Shown here in pieces: positions 26,732 to 36,428 of a DNA stretch of 64,000 nucleotides. Source of the DNA: Luteimonas sp. MC1825 (lineage in GTDB: Bacteria > Pseudomonadota > Gammaproteobacteria > Xanthomonadales > Xanthomonadaceae); the NCBI RefSeq assembly GCF_014764385.1, contig NZ_CP061714.1, forward strand, positions 744,001 through 808,000. Reading direction: 5' to 3'. The notes beneath the pieces are model-generated. The model did not search any database. It was not told the DNA's origin and saw nothing but the letters and a program-made list of their open reading frames with translations. Position numbers and translations under genes: made by a program. Every line of letters begins with the position of its first letter. The stretch's first letter is position 1.

Positions 26732-27981
26732 ACAATCTTCGCTCCCCATATCGCAGTGCCGGCCTGTCCCTCATCGAACTGATGATCGCCCTTGTCATCA
26801 GCTCCCTTCTGGTCCTGGGATTGGTCGAGGTATTCGCCGCATCGCGTAGCGCTTATCAATTGTCCACCGGTCTTGCACGGGTTCAAGAAAACGGCAGGTT
26901 CGCACTTGACTTCATGCAGCGTGACATTCGCATGGCGGGCCACCTGGGTTGCGTCAATGACCAAGCACGGTTTCTCCCGGGGAACGTGACCCCGTCGCGC
27001 CCGGCCCTGGCGTCAACCTTCCTGACGGCTGCCCAACAGTTGGCCGAAAATTACGCGGCGGCGCCGGAATCCTTGCGCTTCGACGTCGGCATGCAAGGGC
27101 ATGACGCGAAGATTGGCGGTGGTGGCACAGCCACGGGATCCGGCAGCACGATCACGCTGGCTACTGTGCCAGTGAAGGCAGCTGATGCAACAGCGTGGGA
27201 GCCGGCGTTGTCCGCAGGATTGTTTGCCAATCTCAACAACCCGGTCCAGAACAGTGATGTCATCGTGCTGCGTTACTTCGCTCCCACGGGCGCGCAGATG
27301 ACAGCTTTCACTCCCGGTGACCCGGCGACCCTGAACTTCAGTGTTCCACAGTCTAAGCGGCTGACTGAAGGCGTCACGAACCCGGGGCTGTTTGGCATTA
27401 CCGATTGTATGAACGCGGCGGTTTTCCAGGCCACAACTACCAACATGGCGGGCGGTTCCCTAACGGTCAATGTCGATACCGGGGTGAACAAATCCGGCCT
27501 GCTCGGCATCCAATCTTTCGTGCAGGGTCAGGCGGTTATCTATCGCGCGGAAAGCGTCGTGTATTACGTCGGCATAAACGCGGATAGCAATCCCGCGCTG
27601 TATCGACTGCGTTATACCCTGACGCCAGGTGCCGCCGCACCGATCGCGACCAATGAAGAACTGGTCGAGGGTGTCGAGTCTATCCAGCTCCAATATGGCC
27701 AGGACAGCCGTACTGCGGCCAATGAGCCTCCTACCGGGAATATCGGCAGCAGCGTTATCGCTAGTGCCCTCCTGCCGGCAGCCGACCCGGCAACAGCATG
27801 GCGACGCGTTGGTCTGGTGCAGGTGGGCCTGGTCGCCCGCAGCCCGGAACCCGCGGCGGCGACACAGGCGGTTGCGCCGCTGTCTGCTCTGGGTGTCACG
27901 GTGACGCCGCCCAACGACAGTCGGTATCGCACCGTCTATGAAGATTCAATCGCCCTCCGCAACCGCCTGTTCGGGAATTGA
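26728..27981 (+). CDS. pilW: type IV pilus assembly protein PilW
   Basis: Minor pilin of 417 residues. Leader then G|LSLIELMIALVISSLLVLGLVEVF (Glu5 present). The conserved PilW stretch GRFALDFMQRDIRMAGHLGC follows at about residue 55. The large globular part includes RLRYTLTPG and a final VYEDSIALRNRL, matching PilW. ATG 26728 overlaps the pilV stop. In the operon it acts with PilV, PilX and FimT/U to form the tip complex carrying PilY1. Confidence 0.9.
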   Translation: MNNLRSPYRSAGLSLIELMIALVISSLLVLGLVEVFAASRSAYQLSTGLARVQENGRFALDFMQRDIRMAGHLGCVNDQARFLPGNVTPSRPALASTFLTAAQQLAENYAAAPESLRFDVGMQGHDAKIGGGGTATGSGSTITLATVPVKAADATAWEPALSAGLFANLNNPVQNSDVIVLRYFAPTGAQMTAFTPGDPATLNFSVPQSKRLTEGVTNPGLFGITDCMNAAVFQATTTNMAGGSLTVNVDTGVNKSGLLGIQSFVQGQAVIYRAESVVYYVGINADSNPALYRLRYTLTPGAAAPIATNEELVEGVESIQLQYGQDSRTAANEPPTGNIGSSVIASALLPAADPATAWRRVGLVQVGLVARSPEPAAATQAVAPLSALGVTVTPPNDSRYRTVYEDSIALRNRLFGN

Positions 27982-27989
27982 GTGGCCTG

Positions 27990-28454
27990 ATGAGTATTCA
28001 CATGAAATCCCGCAAGAAGCAGTCGGGCGCAGTGCTGTACGTCGCTTTGATCATGCTGGTCCTGCTGACGTTGATCGGCATCGTGGCTATGCAGGTCGCG
28101 GGCCTGCAGGAGCGCATGTCCGCAAACTACCAGGCCGGCAGCATGGCATTCCAGAATGCCGAAGCCGTTGCACGCGGGCAGGAATCAAGCCTCAAGAGTG
28201 CAGTGACCGCAGGATCAGTCGTGGTCACCAGCCTGCCGCCGGGCGATTGTGTCACCGCGTTCGACGCCGAGGCCTATACCGGGGCAGCACCATACGTACG
28301 CCGGTTGGACATGTGTTTTTCGTGGGGCGCACTTGATTACCCGGCAGATGAGTCGGAAAAAACCGACCAGATTTACCAGATCACTGCATTTGCAAAAGAC
28401 CGGGCAGCGTTTGCCAGTTCGGAATCCGTCATCGACACCGTGTTCATTCCCTGA
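27990..28454 (+). CDS. pilX: type IV pilus assembly protein PilX
   Basis: 154 residues. N-terminal MSIHMKSRKKQSG then a hydrophobic helix AVLYVALIMLVLLTLIGIVAMQV with the family stretch AGLQERMSANYQ. It lacks Glu5, as PilX/GspK-type pseudopilins do. The exact start is uncertain (ATG at 27990 or 28002; a TTG at 27978 is also in frame). Follows pilW by a few bases and precedes pilY1. Confidence 0.88.
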   Translation: MSIHMKSRKKQSGAVLYVALIMLVLLTLIGIVAMQVAGLQERMSANYQAGSMAFQNAEAVARGQESSLKSAVTAGSVVVTSLPPGDCVTAFDAEAYTGAAPYVRRLDMCFSWGALDYPADESEKTDQIYQITAFAKDRAAFASSESVIDTVFIP

Positions 28455-28477
28455 GACTCGGGAACAAGGATAGCCCT

Positions 28478-31400
28478 ATGAACCACACTCACCTGATTCG
28501 TTTCGGCCTTGTCGGTTTGATGGCGGCAGCTTTGTTGGTGCCGAGTGCGACGGTAAAATCAGATCCAGTATTCTTCGCCGGCACACCGCCGAAAATCTCA
28601 CAGGTGCCGCTCTATTTGAAGGACGCAGTCCCGCCACTTAATATGCTGGTGATGGGCAAGGACCACAAGCTTTATTACGAAGCGTACAACGATGCCTCTG
28701 ATCTGGATGGCGATGGAGTCCTGGATATCGGGTATCGAGGCTACTTGGAGAAACCCGGCACGGTTCCTGAAGATCAGTCGAAATACCACATCGATTACTA
28801 CGGTTACTTCAATTCCTATGCTTGCTATACGTATTCCAGCGGAAAGTTCACGCCTGTTGCCCGTACCGATACCAAAAAATGCACAGGGCAATGGAGTGGT
28901 GACTATCTCAATTACTTGACCACGTCACGCATTGATGCGCTGCGTAAAGTGCTTTATGGCGGCAAGCGCTCCGCCGATCCGAATTCGGCAGGAACCGTTG
29001 CGGGCGGAGCAAACGTGGTGCTTGAGCGCGCATATATCCCGCAAGACGCGCACACCTGGGGCAAGGAGTATAAGAGCGAAGCGCGGGACGGCTATAAGAT
29101 CAATGACTACACACCGTACTCCGCGCCAACTGGATCAAATTACCACCTGTTTGCGAGCACGACGTTGACCGAAGGTGGGTCGCCACTACTGCGAGCTCTG
29201 CGTGACACAAATGCGCGGGTGTGGGAATGGGTGTCCATTGAGCGGCCTGTAGCGGGCACGCAATGCACGCCAAATGGCAACCAGGGAAACTGCAGAGGTA
29301 CCCTAACCGACTTTACGGTCAGAGTGGACGTTTGCCCGAAGGATGTTGCGCTGCGAGAGGCCAACTGCAAGGTCTATCCTGATGGTTCTGTAAGACCGAC
29401 GGGGATCCTGCATACCTTTGGGGAAACCGATCGCATGTCGTTCGGCTTGATGACAGGAACATATTCCAACAATACGCAGGGCGGCGTTTTGCGGAAGAAC
29501 ATGGGATCGTTCAGGGATGAGATCGATGCGCCGTCTGGTAAGTTTGTCATACCGGCTTCGGGGTCGGGCAGCATCGTCGCGAACATCAACGGTTTGGGAA
29601 TTTATGGATTTACTTACAATACTCATACGTATACCAGAAGCTGTCCTGGCTATGGCATCAATGTCGCTACTGGCGTAATTAAAGATGGAGAATGCTGGGA
29701 TTGGGGAAACCCAATTGCAGAAATAATGTATGAGGGTCTGCGGTATTTCAATGGCCGGACCAGTCCAACGGCTGCATACGCCAACGTCGCGTCCGGCGGG
29801 GCGACGACTGCGAAGAATATGGAGGATGCGGCGGGCCTCTCGCGCCCAACCTGGCGCGACCCTTATCGTGTTGAGGGCGGCGCGCCGGCATGTGCGATGC
29901 CCAAGATGACGGTTATCAGCGACAGCTACACATCCTATGACTCGGGGCTCCCAGGAAACGCCTTCGGCGAAACAGTGCCAGAACAGATTTTGGGCTTTAA
30001 CGCGGCATCTGAAGGGACCCGTATCTGGGGCAATCATTTCGGTGTGGGCAACCAGACCGTCTTCGTCGGCGAAAGTGGAACAGATACCAGCGGTACACCA
30101 ACCGCGAAGCAGGCGAGCAGTTTCGGAAATATTCGTGGGCTAAGCCCTGAGGAACCAAACAAAAAGGGCAGTTACTACGCGGCCAGCGTGTCGAGTTTCG
30201 GGGCGCGCACGGATCTGCGTCCCGGTCTGGCCGGGACTCAGTCCGCCCAAACGTATGCCGTTGCCCTAGCGTCGCCGAAACCCGATATCGCATTTCCGCT
30301 TGGTGGCCGGACCATACGAATTGTGCCCTTTGGTAAAACAGTGAACGGATGCCAGACCAACACTAACAGCGCAAATCAGCCGGTCAACCAGATTGTCGAC
30401 TTCTACGTCGAAACGATTGCGAACTTCAACGGCGATGACGGCAGTGGCATCAATGGCGGACGTCCTTACGCTGAATTTCGAGTCAACTACGAGGATATCG
30501 AGCAGGGCAACGATCACGACATGGATGCCATCGTCCGATATGTGGTGACCGCCACCGGCAGTAACAGCCTCACGGTCGGCATTAAGCACGAATACGGTGC
30601 GACCTGCGCGGTTGAGCATATCGGGTACACGATTTCGGGTACGACCCAAGATGGTCTGTATCTCGACATCCAGAGTGGTAGCGTGACAACGCGAAGCGAC
30701 AATCGAAACCCGCTCAATACCCCACCTGGTCGGGCCCCGGGTTACTGCGCACTACCGGGGAATATTGGGACTCTCGCCTGTAGAATCTTGCCAATCAACA
30801 CAACTGCGAATGCCGTCTCCGGAGACAAGGATGCCACGCCGCGTCAGTTCACGGTAGGCACGAGTGCTGCGGGCATCGCCCTTCAAAATCCGCTGTGGTA
30901 CGCCGCCAAGTATGGCGGATACAAGGACGCTAATAGTAATGGCTTGCCGGATGATGGGGAGTGGGACAAGAACCAATCGGGACAGCCGGATAACTATTTC
31001 CTGGTGACCAATCCCTTGCACTTGCAGTCGCAGTTGTCGAAAGCCTTCGACGACATCGCCCAGGCCGACCTCAAGGTGGGCGTGGCGACGATTAGCGGTG
31101 CGCGTGTGAGTAGCAATTCCTTCACTTTGCAGCCGACCTACACGCGAGAGCGTAATGGCAAGGATTGGTTCGGCAACCTCAGCGCTGTTGCGGTGAACCC
31201 GAATGGAACCTTGGGCGCGACGCTGTGGAGTGCGCAGTCTCAGCTGCCTTTGCCGGTAGACCGCAAGATTCTCACCATTAAGGCGCCGGGGGCAGGTACA
31301 AACACGACGATCACGGCAGCGGCGTTTGATGCGGCCAGCATTGGTTACGCGAACCTGGGCATCAACTCTGCGACAGTCTCCACTCGTTACGGGGCTGCGT

Positions 31401-33211
31401 ACACTGCAGCCGACTTCGTTAACTATCTGAGGGGTGTCAGGTCGCGAGAAGCCTCCAACGGCGGGGCGGCCAATACCTTGCGAACGCGCAGCGCGGTGCT
31501 GGGTGACATCGTGAACTCAGAGCCGATCATTGCTTCGCCGAGAAGTAATTACGGTTACGGTTCCTACACTGCAGACATGTTCTATGGCTACACCGGCGCA
31601 AGTGGTTACGTCGCTACGAAGAGCACTCGCAAGACCGTCGCTTACGTGGGTGCAAACGACGGCATGCTGCATGCCTTTGATGCGAGCACGGAACCTTGTG
31701 CTTCACCAAATGGCAACCTGACATGCGCCAAGACGGGAGCTGGCAAGGAGCTCTTCGCGTTTATTCCCCATGGCGTGCTCGACCAGATGGGGAAGCTCGC
31801 GCTGCCTGACAAAGAATTTGACCATCAATATTATGTGGATGGTCAGATGACTGTTGGTGATGCGAGGGCGGAAGATTCGACTTGGAAAACTCTGCTGGTA
31901 GGTTCCGCGGGGGCTGGTGGCCGCTCGATCTTCGCGCTGGATGTCAGTAACCCTGAGGGCTTCGGAATCGACCAAGTCTTGTGGGAGCGCAATGCCAAGG
32001 TCGACCTCGACATCGGCAATATTTATGGGAAACCGATGTTGGTCCCACTTGAGAACGACAAATGGGGTGTGCTGTTCGGCAATGGCTATGGTGGCAACAA
32101 CAGCGACCCGTCGCTCTATATCCTGGATGCATTCACAGGCGGCGTGATCAGGAAGATCACTGCTAACGACGGTAATCAAGCGAGCAGTAGCGGACTGTCT
32201 CTAGTCAACTTCATCTGCGATTTCCTGTCCACCGTTCCACCGATCAACCAAATGTGCGCCCGCAGGGCCGATCCCTTCAATGGCCTTGGGCAGATCACTG
32301 CAATCGACCGGAATGGCAACGGCAAGGTCGATACCGTGTATGGCGGCGACCTGCAGGGCAACCTGTGGAAGTTCGACCTGAGTAAGTCGGCGCACTCGGA
32401 CTGGACAGTTGCCAATTCCGGCGCGGCTTTGTTCACTGCGTTAACCGGTGCGGGTGCCAGTACCGAACGGCAGCCGATCACCGGTGGCATCCGGGTTGCG
32501 GCCGGTCCTGGCGGGGGCGTGATGGTGTATTTCGGTACCGGTCGTTATTTCGTAACCGGCGACAACGATGTGCCAACCTCGCCTCAGGTCCAATCCCTGT
32601 ATGGCATTTTCGATAATGGGACTGCGGTAGGCGGTGGCCGAACCGACCTGCAAGTCCAGACTATCGACTCGGAGACCACAGCGGGCGGTTTCACGACACG
32701 GGACCTCAGTAGGAGCCCGGTCTCCTATTACGGAACTGCTCCGAAGCGTGGTTGGTATCTTGACCTCAAGTTAAAGGCGAGTGCCAATGGATCTGGCGAG
32801 CGTTTCATCGCAACGCCTTTGATCCAGAGTGGCCGGGTGTTCTTCGCGACTTACCAGCCGACCCAGAACAGCTGCGATCCAGGTGGCATCAACTTTCAAT
32901 ATGGGCTGGATCTGTTGTCTGGTGCAGGCGCATTGGCCAACGTCCAGGTGTTGCCAACCGGCACGCCTGCGTGTACCGGACCGAATTGTGGCGGCGTGGC
33001 CATTGGCGGCAATGGAGCTGGTTCCGCCGCACAGCCGCCTGTCATGGGAACCGGCGTTGCAGCCATCAACCCGCTGACGAAGATAAATCCGACCTGTGAT
33101 CCCGCGACCGAAAGCTGTGCAACCTTCGAGCAGTGCCAGGTGGTGATCTACCCGGGCGGATTCGTGTTGCCGCGGCCATGTGGCCGCCAGTCATGGCGAC
33201 AGTTGAAGTGA
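28478..33211 (+). CDS. pilY1: PilY1, calcium-binding type IV pilus tip adhesin/assembly factor
   Basis: 1577 residues, with signal peptide (1-29, ending TVKSDP). No von Willebrand A MIDAS motif (DxSxS) was found in the first half, so it is the vWA-less kind. EF-hand-like calcium loops are visible: DLDGDGVLD (about residue 74), DANSNGLPDDGEWD (about 820) and DRNGNGKVD (about 1275). The latter lies in the C-terminal beta-propeller (residues about 1020-1450), which controls extension and retraction in Pseudomonas. ISDSYTSYDSGLPG is a typical PilY1 block. The tail (PRPCGRQSWRQLK) is normal. AAGGA precedes the ATG. Low GC compared with flanks. Confidence 0.93.
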   Translation: MNHTHLIRFGLVGLMAAALLVPSATVKSDPVFFAGTPPKISQVPLYLKDAVPPLNMLVMGKDHKLYYEAYNDASDLDGDGVLDIGYRGYLEKPGTVPEDQSKYHIDYYGYFNSYACYTYSSGKFTPVARTDTKKCTGQWSGDYLNYLTTSRIDALRKVLYGGKRSADPNSAGTVAGGANVVLERAYIPQDAHTWGKEYKSEARDGYKINDYTPYSAPTGSNYHLFASTTLTEGGSPLLRALRDTNARVWEWVSIERPVAGTQCTPNGNQGNCRGTLTDFTVRVDVCPKDVALREANCKVYPDGSVRPTGILHTFGETDRMSFGLMTGTYSNNTQGGVLRKNMGSFRDEIDAPSGKFVIPASGSGSIVANINGLGIYGFTYNTHTYTRSCPGYGINVATGVIKDGECWDWGNPIAEIMYEGLRYFNGRTSPTAAYANVASGGATTAKNMEDAAGLSRPTWRDPYRVEGGAPACAMPKMTVISDSYTSYDSGLPGNAFGETVPEQILGFNAASEGTRIWGNHFGVGNQTVFVGESGTDTSGTPTAKQASSFGNIRGLSPEEPNKKGSYYAASVSSFGARTDLRPGLAGTQSAQTYAVALASPKPDIAFPLGGRTIRIVPFGKTVNGCQTNTNSANQPVNQIVDFYVETIANFNGDDGSGINGGRPYAEFRVNYEDIEQGNDHDMDAIVRYVVTATGSNSLTVGIKHEYGATCAVEHIGYTISGTTQDGLYLDIQSGSVTTRSDNRNPLNTPPGRAPGYCALPGNIGTLACRILPINTTANAVSGDKDATPRQFTVGTSAAGIALQNPLWYAAKYGGYKDANSNGLPDDGEWDKNQSGQPDNYFLVTNPLHLQSQLSKAFDDIAQADLKVGVATISGARVSSNSFTLQPTYTRERNGKDWFGNLSAVAVNPNGTLGATLWSAQSQLPLPVDRKILTIKAPGAGTNTTITAAAFDAASIGYANLGINSATVSTRYGAAYTAADFVNYLRGVRSREASNGGAANTLRTRSAVLGDIVNSEPIIASPRSNYGYGSYTADMFYGYTGASGYVATKSTRKTVAYVGANDGMLHAFDASTEPCASPNGNLTCAKTGAGKELFAFIPHGVLDQMGKLALPDKEFDHQYYVDGQMTVGDARAEDSTWKTLLVGSAGAGGRSIFALDVSNPEGFGIDQVLWERNAKVDLDIGNIYGKPMLVPLENDKWGVLFGNGYGGNNSDPSLYILDAFTGGVIRKITANDGNQASSSGLSLVNFICDFLSTVPPINQMCARRADPFNGLGQITAIDRNGNGKVDTVYGGDLQGNLWKFDLSKSAHSDWTVANSGAALFTALTGAGASTERQPITGGIRVAAGPGGGVMVYFGTGRYFVTGDNDVPTSPQVQSLYGIFDNGTAVGGGRTDLQVQTIDSETTAGGFTTRDLSRSPVSYYGTAPKRGWYLDLKLKASANGSGERFIATPLIQSGRVFFATYQPTQNSCDPGGINFQYGLDLLSGAGALANVQVLPTGTPACTGPNCGGVAIGGNGAGSAAQPPVMGTGVAAINPLTKINPTCDPATESCATFEQCQVVIYPGGFVLPRPCGRQSWRQLK

Positions 33212-33245
33212 TGTCAGTCGACCAGCCAGTCAGGGGAGACCATCC

Positions 33246-33722
33246 ATGAAGGTTGCAATAGAGCCAATCGCGAGTACCCGGCATCTGCGCGCGGCATGCG
33301 GGTTCACGTTGATCGAACTGATGGTAGTGGTGGCGGTCGTCGCGATCCTCGTGGCGATCGCAGTGCCGTCCTACTCGGAAGCGGTGCGCAAGGGCAAGCG
33401 CGGTCAGGCTAAATCGGACCTCGTCGAAGCAGCCCAGATCGCAGAGCGCTACAAGACGATCAACAGCACCTATACGGGCCTTTCTGTAGGCACCACCAGT
33501 GCCGATGAAATCCCCTTCAGCCAGTCACCTAAGACAGGAACTGCGAACTACATCATTGCCGTTAGTGGCACCCCCGACGCAAGCACGTTCAAACTCATAG
33601 CCACGCCTACCGGGGGCCAGGCCGAGGACCGGTGTGGAGTCCTTTCGATTGATGCGGCGGGTATCAAAAGGCATTCAAAGGGGAATGACGACCAATGCCA
33701 GTTTGGCCAAGTTGGGACCTGA
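33246..33722 (+). CDS. pilE: type IV pilin-like protein PilE
   Basis: 158 residues. Long leader then G|FTLIELMVVVAVVAILVAIAVPSY (Glu5 present), the helix SYSEAVRKGKRGQAKSDLVEAAQIAERYKTIN, and a C-terminal Cys pair (RCGVLSIDAAGIKRHSKGNDDQC) forming the D-loop. This matches PilE minor pilins at the end of the fimU-pilVWXY1E operon rather than a major pilin. GGGGAGACC precedes the ATG. Last gene of the operon. Confidence 0.9.
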   Translation: MKVAIEPIASTRHLRAACGFTLIELMVVVAVVAILVAIAVPSYSEAVRKGKRGQAKSDLVEAAQIAERYKTINSTYTGLSVGTTSADEIPFSQSPKTGTANYIIAVSGTPDASTFKLIATPTGGQAEDRCGVLSIDAAGIKRHSKGNDDQCQFGQVGT

Positions 33723-33817
33723 TCTAGTCCTAGGCATCTAGAGCAGCGGAATCTGCGGCCGTTCTGAAGTCCGGCGCCCCGAGTTCGCGCGGCATCTGGT
33801 ATTTTTTCCTCCCGGGT

Positions 33818-35509
33818 TCACGTCCGCGGCCCCCGCTCCCCACGATCCCGCGACCTGTGGTCGCTGAACAACGCACTGACCACGATCCCCAGGCCAAGCG
33901 CCGACGCGAGCAGGAACATCCCCATCGCGACCGCGGGATAGCCGAACAATCGCGGCCCCACCACATCGCCACGCATCAGCGTGGCGCTGGCCATGATCAA
34001 CGCGGCGATGATCACCCCGGTAGCCACACGGTTGGCAATCTTCTGCAGGTTCTCGGTGAGCCGCGATTCCTGCAATCCGGTCAGGCGCACCTGCATCTTG
34101 TTCTCGGCGAGCAGTGACAGCAGGGTCGACACCCGCCTTGGGGCGTCCTGCAGCAACGCCTGCATCTCCATCGCTTCGCTGGCCAGGCTCGCGGGCGAGA
34201 ACGACTTGCGCAGGCGTTCGCGCAGCATCTGCTGCAGGTGGCCTTCGACCACCTGGCGCATGTCGAGTTTGGGGTCCAACGCACGGCACACGCCTTCGAG
34301 GTGCAGCAGGGTCTTGCCGAGGTGCTGCAATTCCGGCGGCGTGCGCAGGCCGCAGTCGGCGCCGATGCGTGCCAGTTCCAGCATCAGCCAGCCTTCGGTC
34401 ATCGTCTTGGAGCCGTGCGCGGCATAACGCGCCACCAGTTGGCCGATCTCGCGGACGTAGCGGTCCTCGTCGAAGTCCTCGAGGCGCACGCCGAGCGCGA
34501 TCGATTCTTCAGCCACTTCCTCGCCACTGCCGTCGACCGCGGAGAACAGCAGCTTCAGCAGGCGGGCACGCTGCTTGGGCGGCACGTGGGCGACCATGCC
34601 GAGGTCGAAGATCGCGAGGCGCTGGTCGTCGGTGACCAGCATGTTGCCGGGGTGCGGGTCGGCGTGGATCTCACCGTGCACGAAGGTCTGGTCAAGGTAG
34701 CCGCGCACCAAGGCGTCGGCCAGGGGCTGGTAGTCGTTCTCGGTGCGGCGCAGGCCGCCCAGTGCGGTGACCTTGGTGCCGCGCACCAGGTCCATGGTCA
34801 GCACGCGGCCGGTGGTGAGGTCCCAGACGGGCTGCGGCACGAGCAGCAGGGGATAGGCTTCGAAGTGCTTGCCGAAGCGTTCCAGGTTGTCGGCCTCGAT
34901 CCGGTAGTCGAGCTCGGCCAGCAGGGTCTTGCGGAACTCGCGGACCCAATCGGCGAAGTGCAGGCGGCGGCCGATGCGCGTGACGAAGTCCGCGCGCGCC
35001 GCGATGCCGGCGAGGATGTCGAGGTCGCGGCGGATCTCGGCCTCCACGTCCGGGCGCTGCACTTTGACCGCCACCTCGCGGCCGTCGTTCATCACCGCGC
35101 GGTGCACCTGCGCGATCGACGCGTTGCCCAGCGGCTGCTCGTCGAACTCGGCGAACAGCTTGCCGAGGCGCACGCCGAGCTCCGCTTCGACCACGCCGCG
35201 CACCGTGTCGAACGGGATCGGGCTCACCTCGTCCTGCATGCGCTCAAGCGCGGGCAGGTAGGCGGGCAGCACCATGTCGGGGCGGGTGGAGAGTGCCTGG
35301 CCGAGCTTGATGAAGGTGGGCCCGAGGGCTTCAAGGTCGCGGACGAACGTTTCCGGACCGGTGTCGGTGTCGGCATCATCGGCCGGGTCGGTCGCGGTTG
35401 GCGATGGATCGGCATCGGCGCTGGCGAAGATGCCGGCGCGTCGGTATTTCATCAGGAAACCGAGGATGCGCGCGCTGCGCGCCAGGCTGCTGCTGGAGGG
35501 TTCGTTCAT
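33818..35509 (-). CDS. ABC1/AarF/UbiB-family atypical kinase
   Basis: 563 residues. The family's signature KxGQ motif (FIKLGQALSTRPDMV, about residue 70) and the Ala-rich loop (PLGNASIAQVHRA) replace the normal kinase loop. ADNLERF, HADPHPGN and the IFDLGM metal site follow. Two C-terminal membrane helices (VIIAALIMASATLM, AMGMFLLASALGLGIVV) are typical of UbiB. An acidic Asp/Thr stretch near residue 40-50 is a local addition. Possibly UbiB (ubiquinone synthesis), possibly a paralogue; ubiE and ubiJ are not nearby. ATG 35509. Confidence 0.88.
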   Translation of the reverse strand: MNEPSSSSLARSARILGFLMKYRRAGIFASADADPSPTATDPADDADTDTGPETFVRDLEALGPTFIKLGQALSTRPDMVLPAYLPALERMQDEVSPIPFDTVRGVVEAELGVRLGKLFAEFDEQPLGNASIAQVHRAVMNDGREVAVKVQRPDVEAEIRRDLDILAGIAARADFVTRIGRRLHFADWVREFRKTLLAELDYRIEADNLERFGKHFEAYPLLLVPQPVWDLTTGRVLTMDLVRGTKVTALGGLRRTENDYQPLADALVRGYLDQTFVHGEIHADPHPGNMLVTDDQRLAIFDLGMVAHVPPKQRARLLKLLFSAVDGSGEEVAEESIALGVRLEDFDEDRYVREIGQLVARYAAHGSKTMTEGWLMLELARIGADCGLRTPPELQHLGKTLLHLEGVCRALDPKLDMRQVVEGHLQQMLRERLRKSFSPASLASEAMEMQALLQDAPRRVSTLLSLLAENKMQVRLTGLQESRLTENLQKIANRVATGVIIAALIMASATLMRGDVVGPRLFGYPAVAMGMFLLASALGLGIVVSALFSDHRSRDRGERGPRT

Positions 35510-35773
35510 GGGCGCTACGCTAGCGTCCGCGGCGTCAAGGCGACGCTCACGTGACAGCGCGGGAGTCGACTGATTCCACGCGGCCCGTCGCCTGTCTCTT
35601 CCATGCCGTCCCGACCCGAACCGCTCGGCGCCATGCCCGCCGCTGGCGCATCCCTGAATAGCGTCCATGTGTGCCAGGTCGCTGGTTTTTCACATCAAGC
35701 GCATCTCCACGGTCCTAGCGTTTCGCGGGCAAGTCCCGTCGAAGTTCACCACCCAACGCAGAGGATCGAGAAC

Positions 35774-36289
35774 ATGGCTGTCAAGACACTCGAAGACCTG
35801 TTCGTGCATGCGCTTTCCGACATGTACAACGCCGAGAAGCAGTTGACCAAGGCATTGCCGAAGATGGCGAAGGCCGCCGCGAATCCGAAGCTCGCGGATG
35901 CGTTCACGACGCATCTCGGCGAAACCGAAGGTCAGATCGAACGCATCGACCGCGTCGTCGAGCTGCTGGAGATCAAGCTCAAGCGCATCAAGTGTGCCGC
36001 CATGGAAGGCCTGGTCGAGGAAGGCAAGGAGGCGATCGACGAGGTGGAAGAGGGCCCGGTGCGCGATGCCGCGCTTATCAACGCCGCGCAGAAGGTCGAG
36101 CACTACGAGATCGCGAGCTACGGCACGCTGTGTGCGCTCGGCAAGCAGTTGGGCTACACGGACGCGGTGAAGCTCCTGCACGAAACCTTGGCCGAGGAGA
36201 AAGCCACGGACGAGAAACTCAGCATCCTTGCCGAGGGCGAGACCAACCGCGACGCGGGCCAGGCGCCGGCGAAGAAGGCCAGCAAGTAG
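35774..36289 (+). CDS. YciF/YciE-family ferritin-like protein (DUF892)
   Basis: 171 residues, alpha-helical four-helix-bundle type. The family start VKTLEDLFVHALSDMYNAEKQLTKALPKMAKAA is clear, and the paired Glu/His ligands recur in ETEGQIERID and KVEHYEIASYGTL. The tail is Lys/Ala-rich (APAKKASK). GAGGATCGAGAAC precedes the ATG. YciF-type proteins are induced under stress; role unknown. It stands alone, divergent from the AarF gene. Confidence 0.93.
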   Translation: MAVKTLEDLFVHALSDMYNAEKQLTKALPKMAKAAANPKLADAFTTHLGETEGQIERIDRVVELLEIKLKRIKCAAMEGLVEEGKEAIDEVEEGPVRDAALINAAQKVEHYEIASYGTLCALGKQLGYTDAVKLLHETLAEEKATDEKLSILAEGETNRDAGQAPAKKASK

Positions 36290-36428
36290 TCGCAGCCTGC
36301 GTCGGCGTGCTCGCGCACCATGCAACAGGACTGCCCCCCATGCAGCCCGGCCTGCCGCGGAACTCTCGGAGCAGCATCCCGAAGCGATCAGCGTGCTGGA
36401 TTGCGCGCGTGCCCAAGGCACGGCGCGC

